Below, piece by piece: positions 15,675 to 24,690 of a stretch of 46,590 nt of DNA. Source of the stretch: JABMMZ01 sp964505065. Its GTDB lineage: Bacteria; Bacteroidota; Bacteroidia; NS11-12g; UBA955. The notes under the pieces were generated by a model, which searched no databases, was not told the origin of the DNA, and saw only the letters and a program-made list of their open reading frames with translations. A program made the position numbers and the translations under genes. The stretch's first letter is position 1. Every line of letters starts with the position of its first letter. The stretch spans positions 1 to 46,590 of the forward strand of contig CAZDGF010000023.1 of assembly GCA_964505065.1 (NCBI GenBank), in the 5' to 3' direction.

Positions 15675-18128
15675 TTAAAAAGTACCCCTAATAGTAGCCA
15701 TTACATTGCGCCCTGCTGCACTATAGCCAGAGGAGAAAGTGCGGTAATGTTGGTTTAAAATATTTTCTAAAGCCAATTGCACTTGCAGCAGTTTATTTAT
15801 TTGGTAGCTGCCTCTTATATTCAAAGTGTACCACGCTGGGTTAAAGCCTTTGGTAGGTTCAGCAGAATATTCTTCATTATCTTCGCCTAATAAGTTGTAG
15901 TCTTTGGCTTTTTTTGCCCCATTAAATTGGGTAAAAAACTCTACTTTCAATTGCTTGGTTTTGTACATGCAGCCCATTGTGCCAAACACAGGCGAAATAT
16001 GGTCTAAAGGATAATCCACAGTATCTGTATTTATTCTACCATACGTATAGTTGATATTGCCATACACGTTCCATTTTTTAGAAAGTTCATAATTAGCACC
16101 AGCAAAATAGCCATAAATATAAGCACTTTGCGCATTTTGCATACTGAAAATTTTACTTAAAACGCCATTAAAGGTAATGGTATCTTTGCCATTCAGTTGA
16201 CTTCTATTTAGGGTAAGTGCATTGCTAAATTTGGTGTAATAGCCGTTCAATTCTACACTTAATTTTTTGCGAATGGTAGTATTTATGCCTAAGTCAAGCG
16301 TTGTGGTTTGCTCTGGTTTTACATTGGCATTGGGTATTATTACTTGTTGGTTGTTGCCATTGCTTTCAAAAACTTTTGCCATGTCATCTACATTTGGGCT
16401 TCTAAAACCAGTAGCCAAGCAGCTATACAATTTTAAATTTTTATTTATTAAGTAAACCAAACCTAAATTTCCACTCGTGTTTTGATTGTTTTGGGTAATG
16501 TTGTTTGCTAAAAAAGGAAAGAATGTTTTATCCATAAACACAGATTTTAAATAGGTATTGGTAAAGCGTATGCCTGTGTTTAATATCCATTGCTTGCTTA
16601 AATATGTAGATTGTGTTGCATACAAAGCCGTGCTGCGCATAATACTTCCTCCATCAGGATAGCGGGTGCTTTGGGGTGTTTTTTCGTTTGTGCTAATATT
16701 TACTTTATTGGCTGTAGATTGTACATTGTTATGCGTAATTTCTGCTCCATAGCGCAATTCCGTATTTTCTGAAAAGTTTTTTTCAAAATCAGCATTCAAA
16801 GTGATAATATCTACTTCCTCCATTCTATTGCTGCGGTTTGCGGCATTAAAATTTCTATTGTGTCGGCTTTCTTTTATTTTTTGATAAGCTAAAATAATAT
16901 TGGCTTTATTAAAGGCAATATGATTTTTTTCAATAGCTAATTTGTAAGAAGTAAAACCCCTTGTTTGCGGACCGTAATACCATTCTGCATTGCTTGGTTT
17001 TCCATTAGCGGCTTTCTCGGTAAGCCTATCATAGCGTGGAATATTGGTAGTATTAGAATATTGTAAATTCAATAAATGGGTAATATATTTATTTTGTTTA
17101 AATGCTATCTTTTGCATCAAGTCGTATTGCTTATAGCCAGTAGGCGTTTGTTTAAAAGAATCACTATTTAATACCATGCTATCTTTGTTGTTTATTCTAT
17201 CTACATAAAATGTTCTGCGTCCCCAGCTTTCATAGCCTTTTATACCTTTTTTACCTATGCGCATATCGCCAAAATCGCTATATGTTACCGAGCTTAAAAA
17301 TGCTAATTTTTTAAAACCAATGTTAATATCAAAATGTCCTGTTTGCTCATTCATGGCTGTGCCATAGCGCATAAAAGCCATAGTTTTTACCAATGGTTTT
17401 TCGGTTTTGCTAAACAAAGGGTTTTTGGTATAAAAACTTACTACTCCGCCTAAAGCATCGCTCCCATACATTACAGAGCCAGCACCAAAAAGTATTTCTG
17501 TTTTTTCCAGCATATTGTTATCTACGCTTATTGCATTTTGCAAATGCCCACCTCTGTAAATAGCATTATTTAGACGTACACCATCTACCACCATTAATAC
17601 TTTATTTGCCTCAAATCCACGCATGGCAATACTACCACCACCCATTTGGCTTTTTTGAATAAAAACTTTGCCTGTTTGTTGCAGCAAATCGGCAGTGGTG
17701 GATTGGTTATTAAATTGCATTTCTTTTTTATTGATAACGCTTACTTGTTTGGCTACATCTTCGGCTTTTTCTTCAAACCGAGAGGCAGAAACTACAGCTT
17801 TTTGCTGGAATGTAGCTTTTTCTGTAAGCAATACTAAAAAGTTCATTTTTTGTAATTGCTCGCCTGTATAGTTTTCGGTAAAGTAGCCATCGTTATTAAA
17901 GTCAAATATTTCAATTGGATTAAAAGGTGTAGCAAAGGTAAATATGCCTTTAGCATCAGTTTTTCCTATACTTGTACTAGTTATATAACCTAGTGTTTTA
18001 CCAATTTTATTTATAATTATATCTCCAATTGGTTGCAGTGTAATTTTATCTTTTACGGTTATGGTTTGGGCTACATTGCAAGTATAAATAATTAATATAA
18101 ATAGAAAACTTAAGAGTGTTTTTATCAT
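15675..18128 (-). CDS. TonB-dependent receptor, hemoglobin/transferrin/lactoferrin type
   Basis: An outer-membrane receptor of about 817 residues. After a signal peptide (MIKTLLSFLFILIIYTCNVAQ) comes a carboxypeptidase-regulatory-like domain (about 20-95), then the plug (about 110-240) with SVINKKEM, MRGFEANKVLMVVDGVRLNN and YGSDALGGVVSF, then a beta-barrel ending in aromatic strands and the C-terminal Phe of NVMATIRGTF. RGFxxNKVLMVVDGVRLNNA resembles the hemoglobin/transferrin/lactoferrin receptor group, so heme or iron-protein uptake is likely, though vitamin B12 or other ligands are possible. The longer frame begins with TTG 18146; I use ATG 18128 because it directly precedes the signal peptide and a -7-like TATCATTG sits just before it. 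No TonB, heme-binding or Fur-linked partner is adjacent. Confidence 0.88.
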   Translation of the reverse strand: MIKTLLSFLFILIIYTCNVAQTITVKDKITLQPIGDIIINKIGKTLGYITSTSIGKTDAKGIFTFATPFNPIEIFDFNNDGYFTENYTGEQLQKMNFLVLLTEKATFQQKAVVSASRFEEKAEDVAKQVSVINKKEMQFNNQSTTADLLQQTGKVFIQKSQMGGGSIAMRGFEANKVLMVVDGVRLNNAIYRGGHLQNAISVDNNMLEKTEILFGAGSVMYGSDALGGVVSFYTKNPLFSKTEKPLVKTMAFMRYGTAMNEQTGHFDINIGFKKLAFLSSVTYSDFGDMRIGKKGIKGYESWGRRTFYVDRINNKDSMVLNSDSFKQTPTGYKQYDLMQKIAFKQNKYITHLLNLQYSNTTNIPRYDRLTEKAANGKPSNAEWYYGPQTRGFTSYKLAIEKNHIAFNKANIILAYQKIKESRHNRNFNAANRSNRMEEVDIITLNADFEKNFSENTELRYGAEITHNNVQSTANKVNISTNEKTPQSTRYPDGGSIMRSTALYATQSTYLSKQWILNTGIRFTNTYLKSVFMDKTFFPFLANNITQNNQNTSGNLGLVYLINKNLKLYSCLATGFRSPNVDDMAKVFESNGNNQQVIIPNANVKPEQTTTLDLGINTTIRKKLSVELNGYYTKFSNALTLNRSQLNGKDTITFNGVLSKIFSMQNAQSAYIYGYFAGANYELSKKWNVYGNINYTYGRINTDTVDYPLDHISPVFGTMGCMYKTKQLKVEFFTQFNGAKKAKDYNLLGEDNEEYSAEPTKGFNPAWYTLNIRGSYQINKLLQVQLALENILNQHYRTFSSGYSAAGRNVMATIRGTF

Positions 18129-18171
18129 TTTTTTAATAAAATGCAATGATACTATTTATTTAATAAATAAT

Positions 18172-18362
18172 GTGAGTTCGAGTTAAGGTTAAAGCCTTAT
18201 CGAATTTGTCATTCTATCCCGCAGCTGCGGGATGCTCTGAAAAAAGATTCAGAACAATTTTACGAAACGAAGTGTAGTAATCCCTGCTTATTTCAGATTC
18301 TGAATAATTTTGCGAAGCCAAAATTTTCAGAATGACAGCATTTTTTCTTACCCCAAACTCAC
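18172..18362. repeat. Palindromic intergenic repeat element, about 190 bp
   Basis: The element is bounded by GTGAGTT (18172-18178) and its complement AACTCAC (18356-18362). An inner pair TGTCATTCT (18207-18215) / AGAATGACA (18329-18337) could close a long hairpin. Within it are an 18-base perfect palindrome ATCCCGCAGCTGCGGGAT (18216-18233) and two similar copies of a 26-base segment starting GATTC near 18247 and 18297. Such ATTCT...AGAATGACA structures are frequent between Bacteroidota genes. No open reading frame of interest exists in 18129-18519. Confidence 0.65.
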
Positions 18363-18450
18363 GTTAAATATTTTTTATTGTATAAACTTAATGATTACAA
18401 GCATTTTAGCATAGTGTCTAATTTTTGGTACAATACTTGAATTAAACAAA

Positions 18451-18477
18451 AAAGAAAGTGTTCTTTGCACTTTCTTT
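18451..18477. terminator. Hairpin upstream of the barrel/coiled-coil gene
   Basis: AAAGAAAGTG (18451-18460) pairs perfectly with CACTTTCTTT (18468-18477) around a 7-base loop, preceded by an A-rich run. On the minus strand it is followed by T6 and would be a terminator; on the plus strand it lacks a good T-run and would sit in the leader of the 18520 gene. Its function is uncertain. Confidence 0.5.
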
Positions 18478-18519
18478 AAAACAATAAAATATTAACCATT
18501 TAAAGAAAAACTAATTTTT

Positions 18520-21500
18520 ATGCTAAAACAAATTACAAAACAACATTTGGTCATTCTTGTATTACTTATTGCCTCAAATGCAAAAGCACAACAATGGCTT
18601 GGGCGCACAACAAGCAATTATGCAGGAACTTACGGTATTTACAACAATGCCTCTTCTATTGCTGATGCAAAGTATAAATACTACTTTAATTTTTGGGGCA
18701 GAGGTGTTAATTTTTATAACAATTATATTGATTATAATGCGCCAATAAAACTAAACGAATGGGCAAATGGCAGCTATTTCGATCAGCAATATACACGCTT
18801 AGACGGCAAACCCGATTATAAAAAAAATTGGCTAAAAGAGGATTTGAATGGCGAAGTAAAACAATTTAGTTTCAACCAAGATATTTGGGGACCAGCGTTT
18901 ATGTTTCCTGTTAGCAAAAAAGCAAGCATGAGCATCAATACGCGTCAACGTAGTAGTTTGCAACTATTTGGTATTAGCGAACCTTTTGCACGTATGGCTT
19001 TTAATGGCATAGATAGCAATGGCGGCATATACAATGGCAGCAATGGTTTACAAAGAAACACAACTTACAACAATGGTAAATTTGGTGTAAATGCCCAAAG
19101 TTTTCAAGAATTGAGCTTTACTTATGCAGGTGTTATAAGTAAAAACGACCACCACCAATTAAATGGCGGATTGACAGTTAAATTTTTAAGAGGCTTAGGT
19201 GCAGCATACATTAAAGGTTCAGATTTAGATATCAATATAACTGGCAATAACAATGCAACCATTACAAGTGCCGATATCGAATATGCTTATAATGATGATA
19301 AAAGTGTGATAGCCCCATATAACAAACCCTATGGCTTATTTACCTTGCAAAGCAAAGGTGGCGGTGCTGGCTTAGATTTAGGTTTAAGCTATGCTTACAC
19401 AGCCCAAAAAGGAAAATATTTTACCAAAAAACAATGCAATAACAACAACGAAAGAAACGATTACGATTTTAAATTGTCTATGGCAATAAATGATATTGGT
19501 GGCATTCGTTACAATAAAAATAGCACAAAATACAATGTAAATAGTGGAAGCAGCAATATTATTGTGTCTAATAATATTTTAAATGGTTTTAACCAAGCTA
19601 CGCAAAATGCTTTTGATACTATTGGCACAAAAGTATTTGGGCAAATGGGAGCCACTAAAAGTTCTGGATTTAGTACAAGTCTGCCTACAGCCTTTAATTT
19701 ACAAGCCGATTTTAGATTAGCAAAAGGCATTTATACCCAAGTATTTTGGAACCATAGCTTAAAAGGTATAAACTCAACAGGTATGCGCAGCACATCTATG
19801 TTGTCCGTTATTCCAAGAATAGAGAGCAGAGGTTTTGAATTTAGTATGCCCATAACTTTAGGACAAAATTATAAAAATGTTACCATTGGTTCATACATTA
19901 AAATAGGACCAGTATTTTTTGGTTCAGATAATTTGGGTGGCTTGTTGAATGTATCTTCAAATAGTAATTTTAGAGGAGCAGATATTTATGGCGGTGTAGC
20001 TTTTGGCATTGGGCATTGCCACCGTTGGTGGTACGAAAACAAGGTAGATCGTGTGTATCAAGATACAGTAAAGCAACGCGATACCATTAAAGAAATAAAA
20101 CGCGATACCATAAAAATTATTCAAAAAGATACCGTTTATCTTAAAAAAGGAGAAATAAAAACCGTTATCAAAAGCGATACAGTTTATATCAATAAAAAAG
20201 GAGAAACCAAAACGATTATAAAACGTGATACTGTTTATATCGAAAAAATAATTAAAACCCCTGCAGACAATTCAAAAGAAAAAGAATTGAACCAAAAAGA
20301 AATTGAATTAAATACCAAACAAAAACAATTAGAACAAAGAGAAAAAGAACTGATTGAAAAAGAAAAAGGAACATTCAATGAAACCGAGGCTTTGCGCAAT
20401 TGCAAAAACCAAAACAATGTATTGGTATCTGAGAATGTAGTATTAAGAACAAGAACCAATACCCAAGCAGATGAAATAATAAAATTACAACGCCAAATAG
20501 ATGAGCTTAAACGTAATAAAAACCAACAAGATGCAGAAATAGCAACACTTAAAAATTGTAATGGTGTTGTGCAATACGATGAGCGTACAAGACAGCCTTT
20601 AACCCCATGTCAATTATATGAAAAAGAACTTGCAAAACGCAAACAATGCGAAACAGAAAAAGCTGCTAACATTGCTGAAATAGAGCGTTTGAAAACTGAA
20701 ATTATTGACCTTAAAAAAGGCAGTAATGTAAAAACAGATGCCAATGTTATAAAAGGCAACGATGCAGATAAATTGTTAAAAGCCAATAAGAAAATTGATA
20801 GTTTGAATTTGGTGTTAATTGCTATTAACAAAGATTTAGACAATTGCAAAAAAACCAATGGTACACAAAACGATGCAGAAATTGTAAAAGCAAAAGCAGA
20901 TGCTACAAAAGCTAAAAAACAAGCCGATAGTTTAAATATCATTTTAAGTGGTAAAATTATAGAACTTGAAAACTGCAAAAAAACCAATGGTACACAAAAC
21001 GATGCAGAAATTGTAAAAGCAAAAGCAGATGCTACAAAAGCTAAAAAACAAGCCGATAGTTTAAATATCATTCTAAGTGGTAAAATTATAGAACTTGAAA
21101 ACTGCAAAAAGAACAATGGCTCACAAAACGATGCTGAAATTGTAAAAGCAAAAGCAGATGCTACAAAAGCTAAAAAACAAGCCGATAGTTTAAATATCAT
21201 TCTAAGTGGTAAAATTATAGAACTTGAAAACTGCAAAAAGAACAATGGCTCACAAAACGATGCCGAAATTGTAAAAGCAAAAGCAGCGAAAGAAAAAGCT
21301 GAAAACGATGCTAAATGGGCAAGTAAAAAGGCAGATAGCTTACAAACTATTTTAAATACCACACTTACTGATTTAGAAAATTGCAAAAAAAATACAACCA
21401 ATTGCGATGCCTATATTTCTCAATTAAATAAATGTAAATCAGAAAAAGAAGAATGTACTATTGAAATGAGGGCGATGGTAAAAGTAATTGCAGATAAAAA

Positions 21501-22518
21501 TTACCGTATTAATTTACAAACAACAAAAATAGATAGCTTAATTCTTCAACTTAAAAAATGCAATGAAAGCAAAGGCTCTTCAAATACAGATAATGATGAA
21601 TTGCTTAAAAAATGCAACGATGCCAAAGCAGAATTAGAGGCAGAAGTAATAGGCTTAAGAAATTATGCAAAAGCAGTTTCAAAATCATTAGATAGCTTGC
21701 AAACAATTACCAATGCAGTACGCAAACAAAAAACAGATGCTGAAAGCGAACTTGCAGAACTGAAAGCCAAACAAACTGAAACCAATTGCGATGAGTACAA
21801 AAAACAAATTGAAGAAAAAAACAAATCGATTGCTGATTTGCAAACTCAAAATACTACACTACAAAACCGAGTATCTACATTAAGCAACCAATTGAAAGAA
21901 CTGCAAACAGAATACAATTTTTTAAATAGCAGAAACCAACTATGTGGCAAGCAATTGGATAGCTGTAAACGAGGACTAACCAACCATGGTAGCGAGGGGC
22001 AGCCAAAAGAAAATGGCGGAAACGGACCTAATAATAACGAAGGAAGTATCAATAATGAAATTTATAAAGTTGGCGATGTAAATTCGAGCAATAGTATTGA
22101 AACAAAAGAAATAATTGAAGAAACTCAAATTAAAAACGAAATAGATAGTTTTAATAATGTAAAAGAAACTAATAATGAAATTTATAATGAACCAGAAAAA
22201 ACAGATAAACCCAAAAAACAAAGAGAATACAATGGTGTTAGGTTCTTTTTCAATGTATTGGGTGCAGTATTAGAATCATCTGCAAATAGTAGTACAAACA
22301 ATACATCCACCCCAAGCAGTTCATCTAAACCAAAAGAAAAAAGCGGAGGAAATACAAACACAACAAGCACACCAAAGCCAACAGAAAGGGGAGGAACAGG
22401 TAATACTAATACCACCACAAAACCTACTGAAAGAGGCGGCACAAACACTTCTACAACGCCAAGCGGCAATAGAACACCGCCTGCAAATAGCGGTTCAGGA
22501 AGTACTAGAAGAAGGTAA
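18520..22518 (+). CDS. Outer-membrane barrel (DUF5723-like) fused to long coiled-coil stalk
   Basis: A 1332-residue envelope protein. Signal peptide MLKQITKQHLVILVLLIASNAKA (1-23) precedes a beta-strand-rich region (about 25-505) resembling the Bacteroidota DUF5723 outer-membrane barrel. A linker (512-578) follows with six D-T-I/V triplets in K/R-D-T contexts. Residues about 580-1170 are predicted coiled coil, rich in Lys/Glu/Asn with periodic Cys in NCKK and KKCN. It contains three complete and one partial copy of a 43-residue repeat. The tail is Ser/Thr/Asn/Gly/Pro-rich with one hydrophobic patch (FFFNVLGAVLES, about 1242-1253) and a basic end (RRR). It is not an OmpA-type C-terminus and has no T9SS sorting domain. 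The gene stands alone with its own terminator. Function unknown; a cell-surface or periplasmic spanning role is inferred from architecture. Confidence 0.82.
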   Translation: MLKQITKQHLVILVLLIASNAKAQQWLGRTTSNYAGTYGIYNNASSIADAKYKYYFNFWGRGVNFYNNYIDYNAPIKLNEWANGSYFDQQYTRLDGKPDYKKNWLKEDLNGEVKQFSFNQDIWGPAFMFPVSKKASMSINTRQRSSLQLFGISEPFARMAFNGIDSNGGIYNGSNGLQRNTTYNNGKFGVNAQSFQELSFTYAGVISKNDHHQLNGGLTVKFLRGLGAAYIKGSDLDINITGNNNATITSADIEYAYNDDKSVIAPYNKPYGLFTLQSKGGGAGLDLGLSYAYTAQKGKYFTKKQCNNNNERNDYDFKLSMAINDIGGIRYNKNSTKYNVNSGSSNIIVSNNILNGFNQATQNAFDTIGTKVFGQMGATKSSGFSTSLPTAFNLQADFRLAKGIYTQVFWNHSLKGINSTGMRSTSMLSVIPRIESRGFEFSMPITLGQNYKNVTIGSYIKIGPVFFGSDNLGGLLNVSSNSNFRGADIYGGVAFGIGHCHRWWYENKVDRVYQDTVKQRDTIKEIKRDTIKIIQKDTVYLKKGEIKTVIKSDTVYINKKGETKTIIKRDTVYIEKIIKTPADNSKEKELNQKEIELNTKQKQLEQREKELIEKEKGTFNETEALRNCKNQNNVLVSENVVLRTRTNTQADEIIKLQRQIDELKRNKNQQDAEIATLKNCNGVVQYDERTRQPLTPCQLYEKELAKRKQCETEKAANIAEIERLKTEIIDLKKGSNVKTDANVIKGNDADKLLKANKKIDSLNLVLIAINKDLDNCKKTNGTQNDAEIVKAKADATKAKKQADSLNIILSGKIIELENCKKTNGTQNDAEIVKAKADATKAKKQADSLNIILSGKIIELENCKKNNGSQNDAEIVKAKADATKAKKQADSLNIILSGKIIELENCKKNNGSQNDAEIVKAKAAKEKAENDAKWASKKADSLQTILNTTLTDLENCKKNTTNCDAYISQLNKCKSEKEECTIEMRAMVKVIADKNYRINLQTTKIDSLILQLKKCNESKGSSNTDNDELLKKCNDAKAELEAEVIGLRNYAKAVSKSLDSLQTITNAVRKQKTDAESELAELKAKQTETNCDEYKKQIEEKNKSIADLQTQNTTLQNRVSTLSNQLKELQTEYNFLNSRNQLCGKQLDSCKRGLTNHGSEGQPKENGGNGPNNNEGSINNEIYKVGDVNSSNSIETKEIIEETQIKNEIDSFNNVKETNNEIYNEPEKTDKPKKQREYNGVRFFFNVLGAVLESSANSSTNNTSTPSSSSKPKEKSGGNTNTTSTPKPTERGGTGNTNTTTKPTERGGTNTSTTPSGNRTPPANSGSGSTRRR
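20842..21285 (+). repeat. 129-bp tandem repeats in the coiled-coil region
   Basis: Units begin at 20842, 20971 and 21100, with a partial fourth at 21229; spacing is exactly 129 bases (43 residues). Each reads NCKKxNGxQNDAEIVKAKA, then DATKAKKQADSLNIILSG and KIIELE. The copies are almost identical in DNA, differing mainly at TNGT/NNGS and a few third positions, so the duplication is recent. Confidence 0.92.
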
Positions 22519-22545
22519 AACCTCTTCATTGGTAATTGAATAGAA

Positions 22546-22577
22546 GGGCGAAACTAAAGTTTCGCTCTTTTTTATTT
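22546..22577 (+). terminator. Rho-independent terminator
   Basis: GCGAAAC pairs with GTTTCGC around TAAA (22548-22565), extended by G-T and G-C pairs and followed by a T-rich run. It lies 28 bases after the stop codon of the barrel/coiled-coil gene. Confidence 0.8.
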
Positions 22578-22599
22578 TCTATTTCCGTTTATTTACCTT

Positions 22600-22607
22600 T
22601 ACATTTG
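22600..22607 (+). promoter_or_regulatory. -7 promoter element for the SpmA/SpmB-like gene
   Basis: TACATTTG, full match to TAnnTTTG, 16 bases before the ATG at 22624 and immediately after the previous terminator. Confidence 0.5.
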
Positions 22608-22623
22608 CTTTTATATTCATTTT

Positions 22624-24057
22624 ATGGCATTAAGCAGATTTTGGTTAGCAATCTTTATACTTTCTATCTTGTTTATTTTTTCAAATTTTATTTTGAAAAA
22701 CCATTATGCGTTAGACAATGTTATAAATGGTAAAAAAGACGATAAAGTTTTAATAGCCGAAAAAGATTCTGCTATGGTGGGCTGGCAGTTTTATGATAGT
22801 ATAAAGCAAGTTTCAAGTATTTCTTTTTTAAATAAAAAAAGTAAAACTGATACCATTTATGAACTAAAAAATAAGGTGGTAAAAGTATATTATGGTGTTC
22901 AAAAATCTGATGGTTTATTGCCTACTTGTAAAAACAGTATTTTTGATATTATACTGCCTTTAATGGCTTATTTGGCTTTCTTTTGTGGTATTTTACAATT
23001 GCTGATAGATAGCGGTGCAACAGAGAAATTAGCCAAATTTACAAGCCCTTTGTTTGTTAAAATATTTCCAAGTATTCCTAAAAACCACGATTCTATTTCT
23101 TACATGACGCTAAACTTTGCAGCTAATTTTTTAGGCTTGGATTCGGCAGCTACACCATTTGGACTAAAAGCCATGCAAAGCTTACAAGAACTTAATACTG
23201 AAAAAGACAAAGCAAGCGATGCCCAAATAATGTTTATGTGCTTGCATGCAGCAGGGCTTACACTTATTCCTACCTCTATTATTGGCTATCGTGCTGCCGA
23301 GAATGCAAGTAATCCTGCTGATGTTATGCTGCCTTGTATTATCACCTCTTTTATAGGCACTTTGGCTGCACTTATTATTGTTGGTATTAAACAAAAAATC
23401 AACTTTAAAAGTGGATTACTCATTATTTCTATATTTTCTATTATTGCTGGTATTATTGGCTTATTAATGTACATCAACAAAATGGGTATTATAGAAAAAA
23501 ATCATTTTACAGGTAATCTTTCCGCTATTATTTTACTCTTAATTATTCTATTTACATTGGTATATGCTTTTACAAAAGAAAAAAAGTTTATAGAAAAAGA
23601 TAGCAATGTATTTAGCTCTTTTGTAACAGGGGCAAATAGTGGCATACACACTGCGGTTACTATTTTTCCTTATGTGCTGGGTATGTTAGTAGCTATTTCT
23701 ATTTTTAGAAACAGTGGTTTATTTGAATTAATAGCCAACGGTATTTCAAAATTATTTATAGCAATGGGTGTGGGTAGTGGCATTACGGATTCTTTACCCG
23801 TAGCAATGCTTCGCCCATTTAGTTCTGGCGGCTCAAGAGGCTTTATGATAGATGCTATGAAAACCTTTGGTGCAGATAGTTTTACAGGGCGTTTAAGTTG
23901 CATATTTCAATGCAGTGCCGAAACTACTTTTTATGTTATAGCTGTATATTTTGGTGCAGTAAAAATTAAAAATACACGCTATACATTGGGTATTATGCTA
24001 TTGGTAGATTTAATTTGTGTAATAGCTGCAATTGGTGTAGCGAGTTTGTTTTTTTAA
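22624..24057 (+). CDS. SpmA/SpmB-like fused membrane protein (nucleoside-recognition/gate domains)
   Basis: A 477-residue inner-membrane protein with an N-terminal membrane segment (about 5-25), a soluble loop (30-110), then two gate-type domains: NSIFDIILPLMAYLAFFCGILQLL...NFLGLDSAATPFGLKAM (split here only for description) at about 112-195, and SGIHTAVTIFPYVLGMLVA...SSGGSRGFMIDAM at about 340-415. The first half corresponds to SpmA, the second to SpmB of spore formers; in Bacteroidota, which do not sporulate, the two are usually one chain. The gate domain is shared with nucleoside and other transporters, but the substrate is unknown. The gene converges on and overlaps the 24054-24686 gene by 4 bases at their 3' ends. 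Confidence 0.82.
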   Translation: MALSRFWLAIFILSILFIFSNFILKNHYALDNVINGKKDDKVLIAEKDSAMVGWQFYDSIKQVSSISFLNKKSKTDTIYELKNKVVKVYYGVQKSDGLLPTCKNSIFDIILPLMAYLAFFCGILQLLIDSGATEKLAKFTSPLFVKIFPSIPKNHDSISYMTLNFAANFLGLDSAATPFGLKAMQSLQELNTEKDKASDAQIMFMCLHAAGLTLIPTSIIGYRAAENASNPADVMLPCIITSFIGTLAALIIVGIKQKINFKSGLLIISIFSIIAGIIGLLMYINKMGIIEKNHFTGNLSAIILLLIILFTLVYAFTKEKKFIEKDSNVFSSFVTGANSGIHTAVTIFPYVLGMLVAISIFRNSGLFELIANGISKLFIAMGVGSGITDSLPVAMLRPFSSGGSRGFMIDAMKTFGADSFTGRLSCIFQCSAETTFYVIAVYFGAVKIKNTRYTLGIMLLVDLICVIAAIGVASLFF

Positions 24058-24686
24058 ATTAGGACACTCCATTTTTCCAACAGAAAAACCCCACTAAAAA
24101 CAATAACAAAACCCAAAGCATAGCCCCAATATATTTGCTTTGGCGTATGTGCCCCCAACCATAGCCTACTAAAGCCACTTACGCCTGCCAATAAAATACC
24201 AATGGGCAATATATAGGCATAAGTACTTACATGTTGAACAATAGAAATATAAAATACCAATGCCACAAAACCCCCTGCTGCAATGGCATGGCTGCTTATG
24301 CCAAATTTAAAATTGATGATAATATTTAAAATTAAACAAATAATTGTGCTCAATAAAAAATAAATAGGCAGCCCTTTAAATTCATATTTTAACAATTGAA
24401 ATATAGTGAAACTTAATATTACGGCAATTAAAATATAAGGAATGGTGCGTTGCTTATGGTTTGCCAATTGAAAATTATCTATCACTTTAAATTGTTTTAA
24501 CAATAAAATACCCAAAATAGGAATAAAAAAAGTATTGGCAAGTATGTAATATATAAAAGTGCTTAATTGCTCATCGTAATACTTGCTATTAAAATATGGA
24601 TGATAAAAAAGAATTAAAATTAAACCAATATTCAATACCACTAAAGGATGCAAAAGAATAGAAAAAAACCAAGCTAATTTTTGCAT
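24054..24686 (-). CDS. PAP2-like integral membrane protein
   Basis: A 210-residue protein with about six hydrophobic segments. It retains parts of the PAP2 phosphatase signature: SSHAIAAGGFV (motif 2, where PSGH is usual) and SRLWLGAHTPKQ (motif 3, SRx5H with the final Asp replaced by Gln). Motif 1 (Kx6RP) is only hinted at by KQRTIP. A lipid-phosphate phosphatase acting at the membrane is possible, but the substitutions make activity doubtful. Similar degenerate PAP2 proteins are common in Bacteroidota. It begins 4 bases after the stop of the 24691 gene, so the two are co-transcribed. Confidence 0.75.
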   Translation of the reverse strand: MQKLAWFFSILLHPLVVLNIGLILILFYHPYFNSKYYDEQLSTFIYYILANTFFIPILGILLLKQFKVIDNFQLANHKQRTIPYILIAVILSFTIFQLLKYEFKGLPIYFLLSTIICLILNIIINFKFGISSHAIAAGGFVALVFYISIVQHVSTYAYILPIGILLAGVSGFSRLWLGAHTPKQIYWGYALGFVIVFSGVFLLEKWSVLI

Positions 24687-24690
24687 AACA

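Noticed and set aside
20610..21401. 263-codon open frame on the minus strand inside the coiled-coil gene
   Set aside because: It mirrors the 129-bp repeats of the plus-strand gene, encodes Phe/Ser/Ala low-complexity sequence and has no promoter or independent support.
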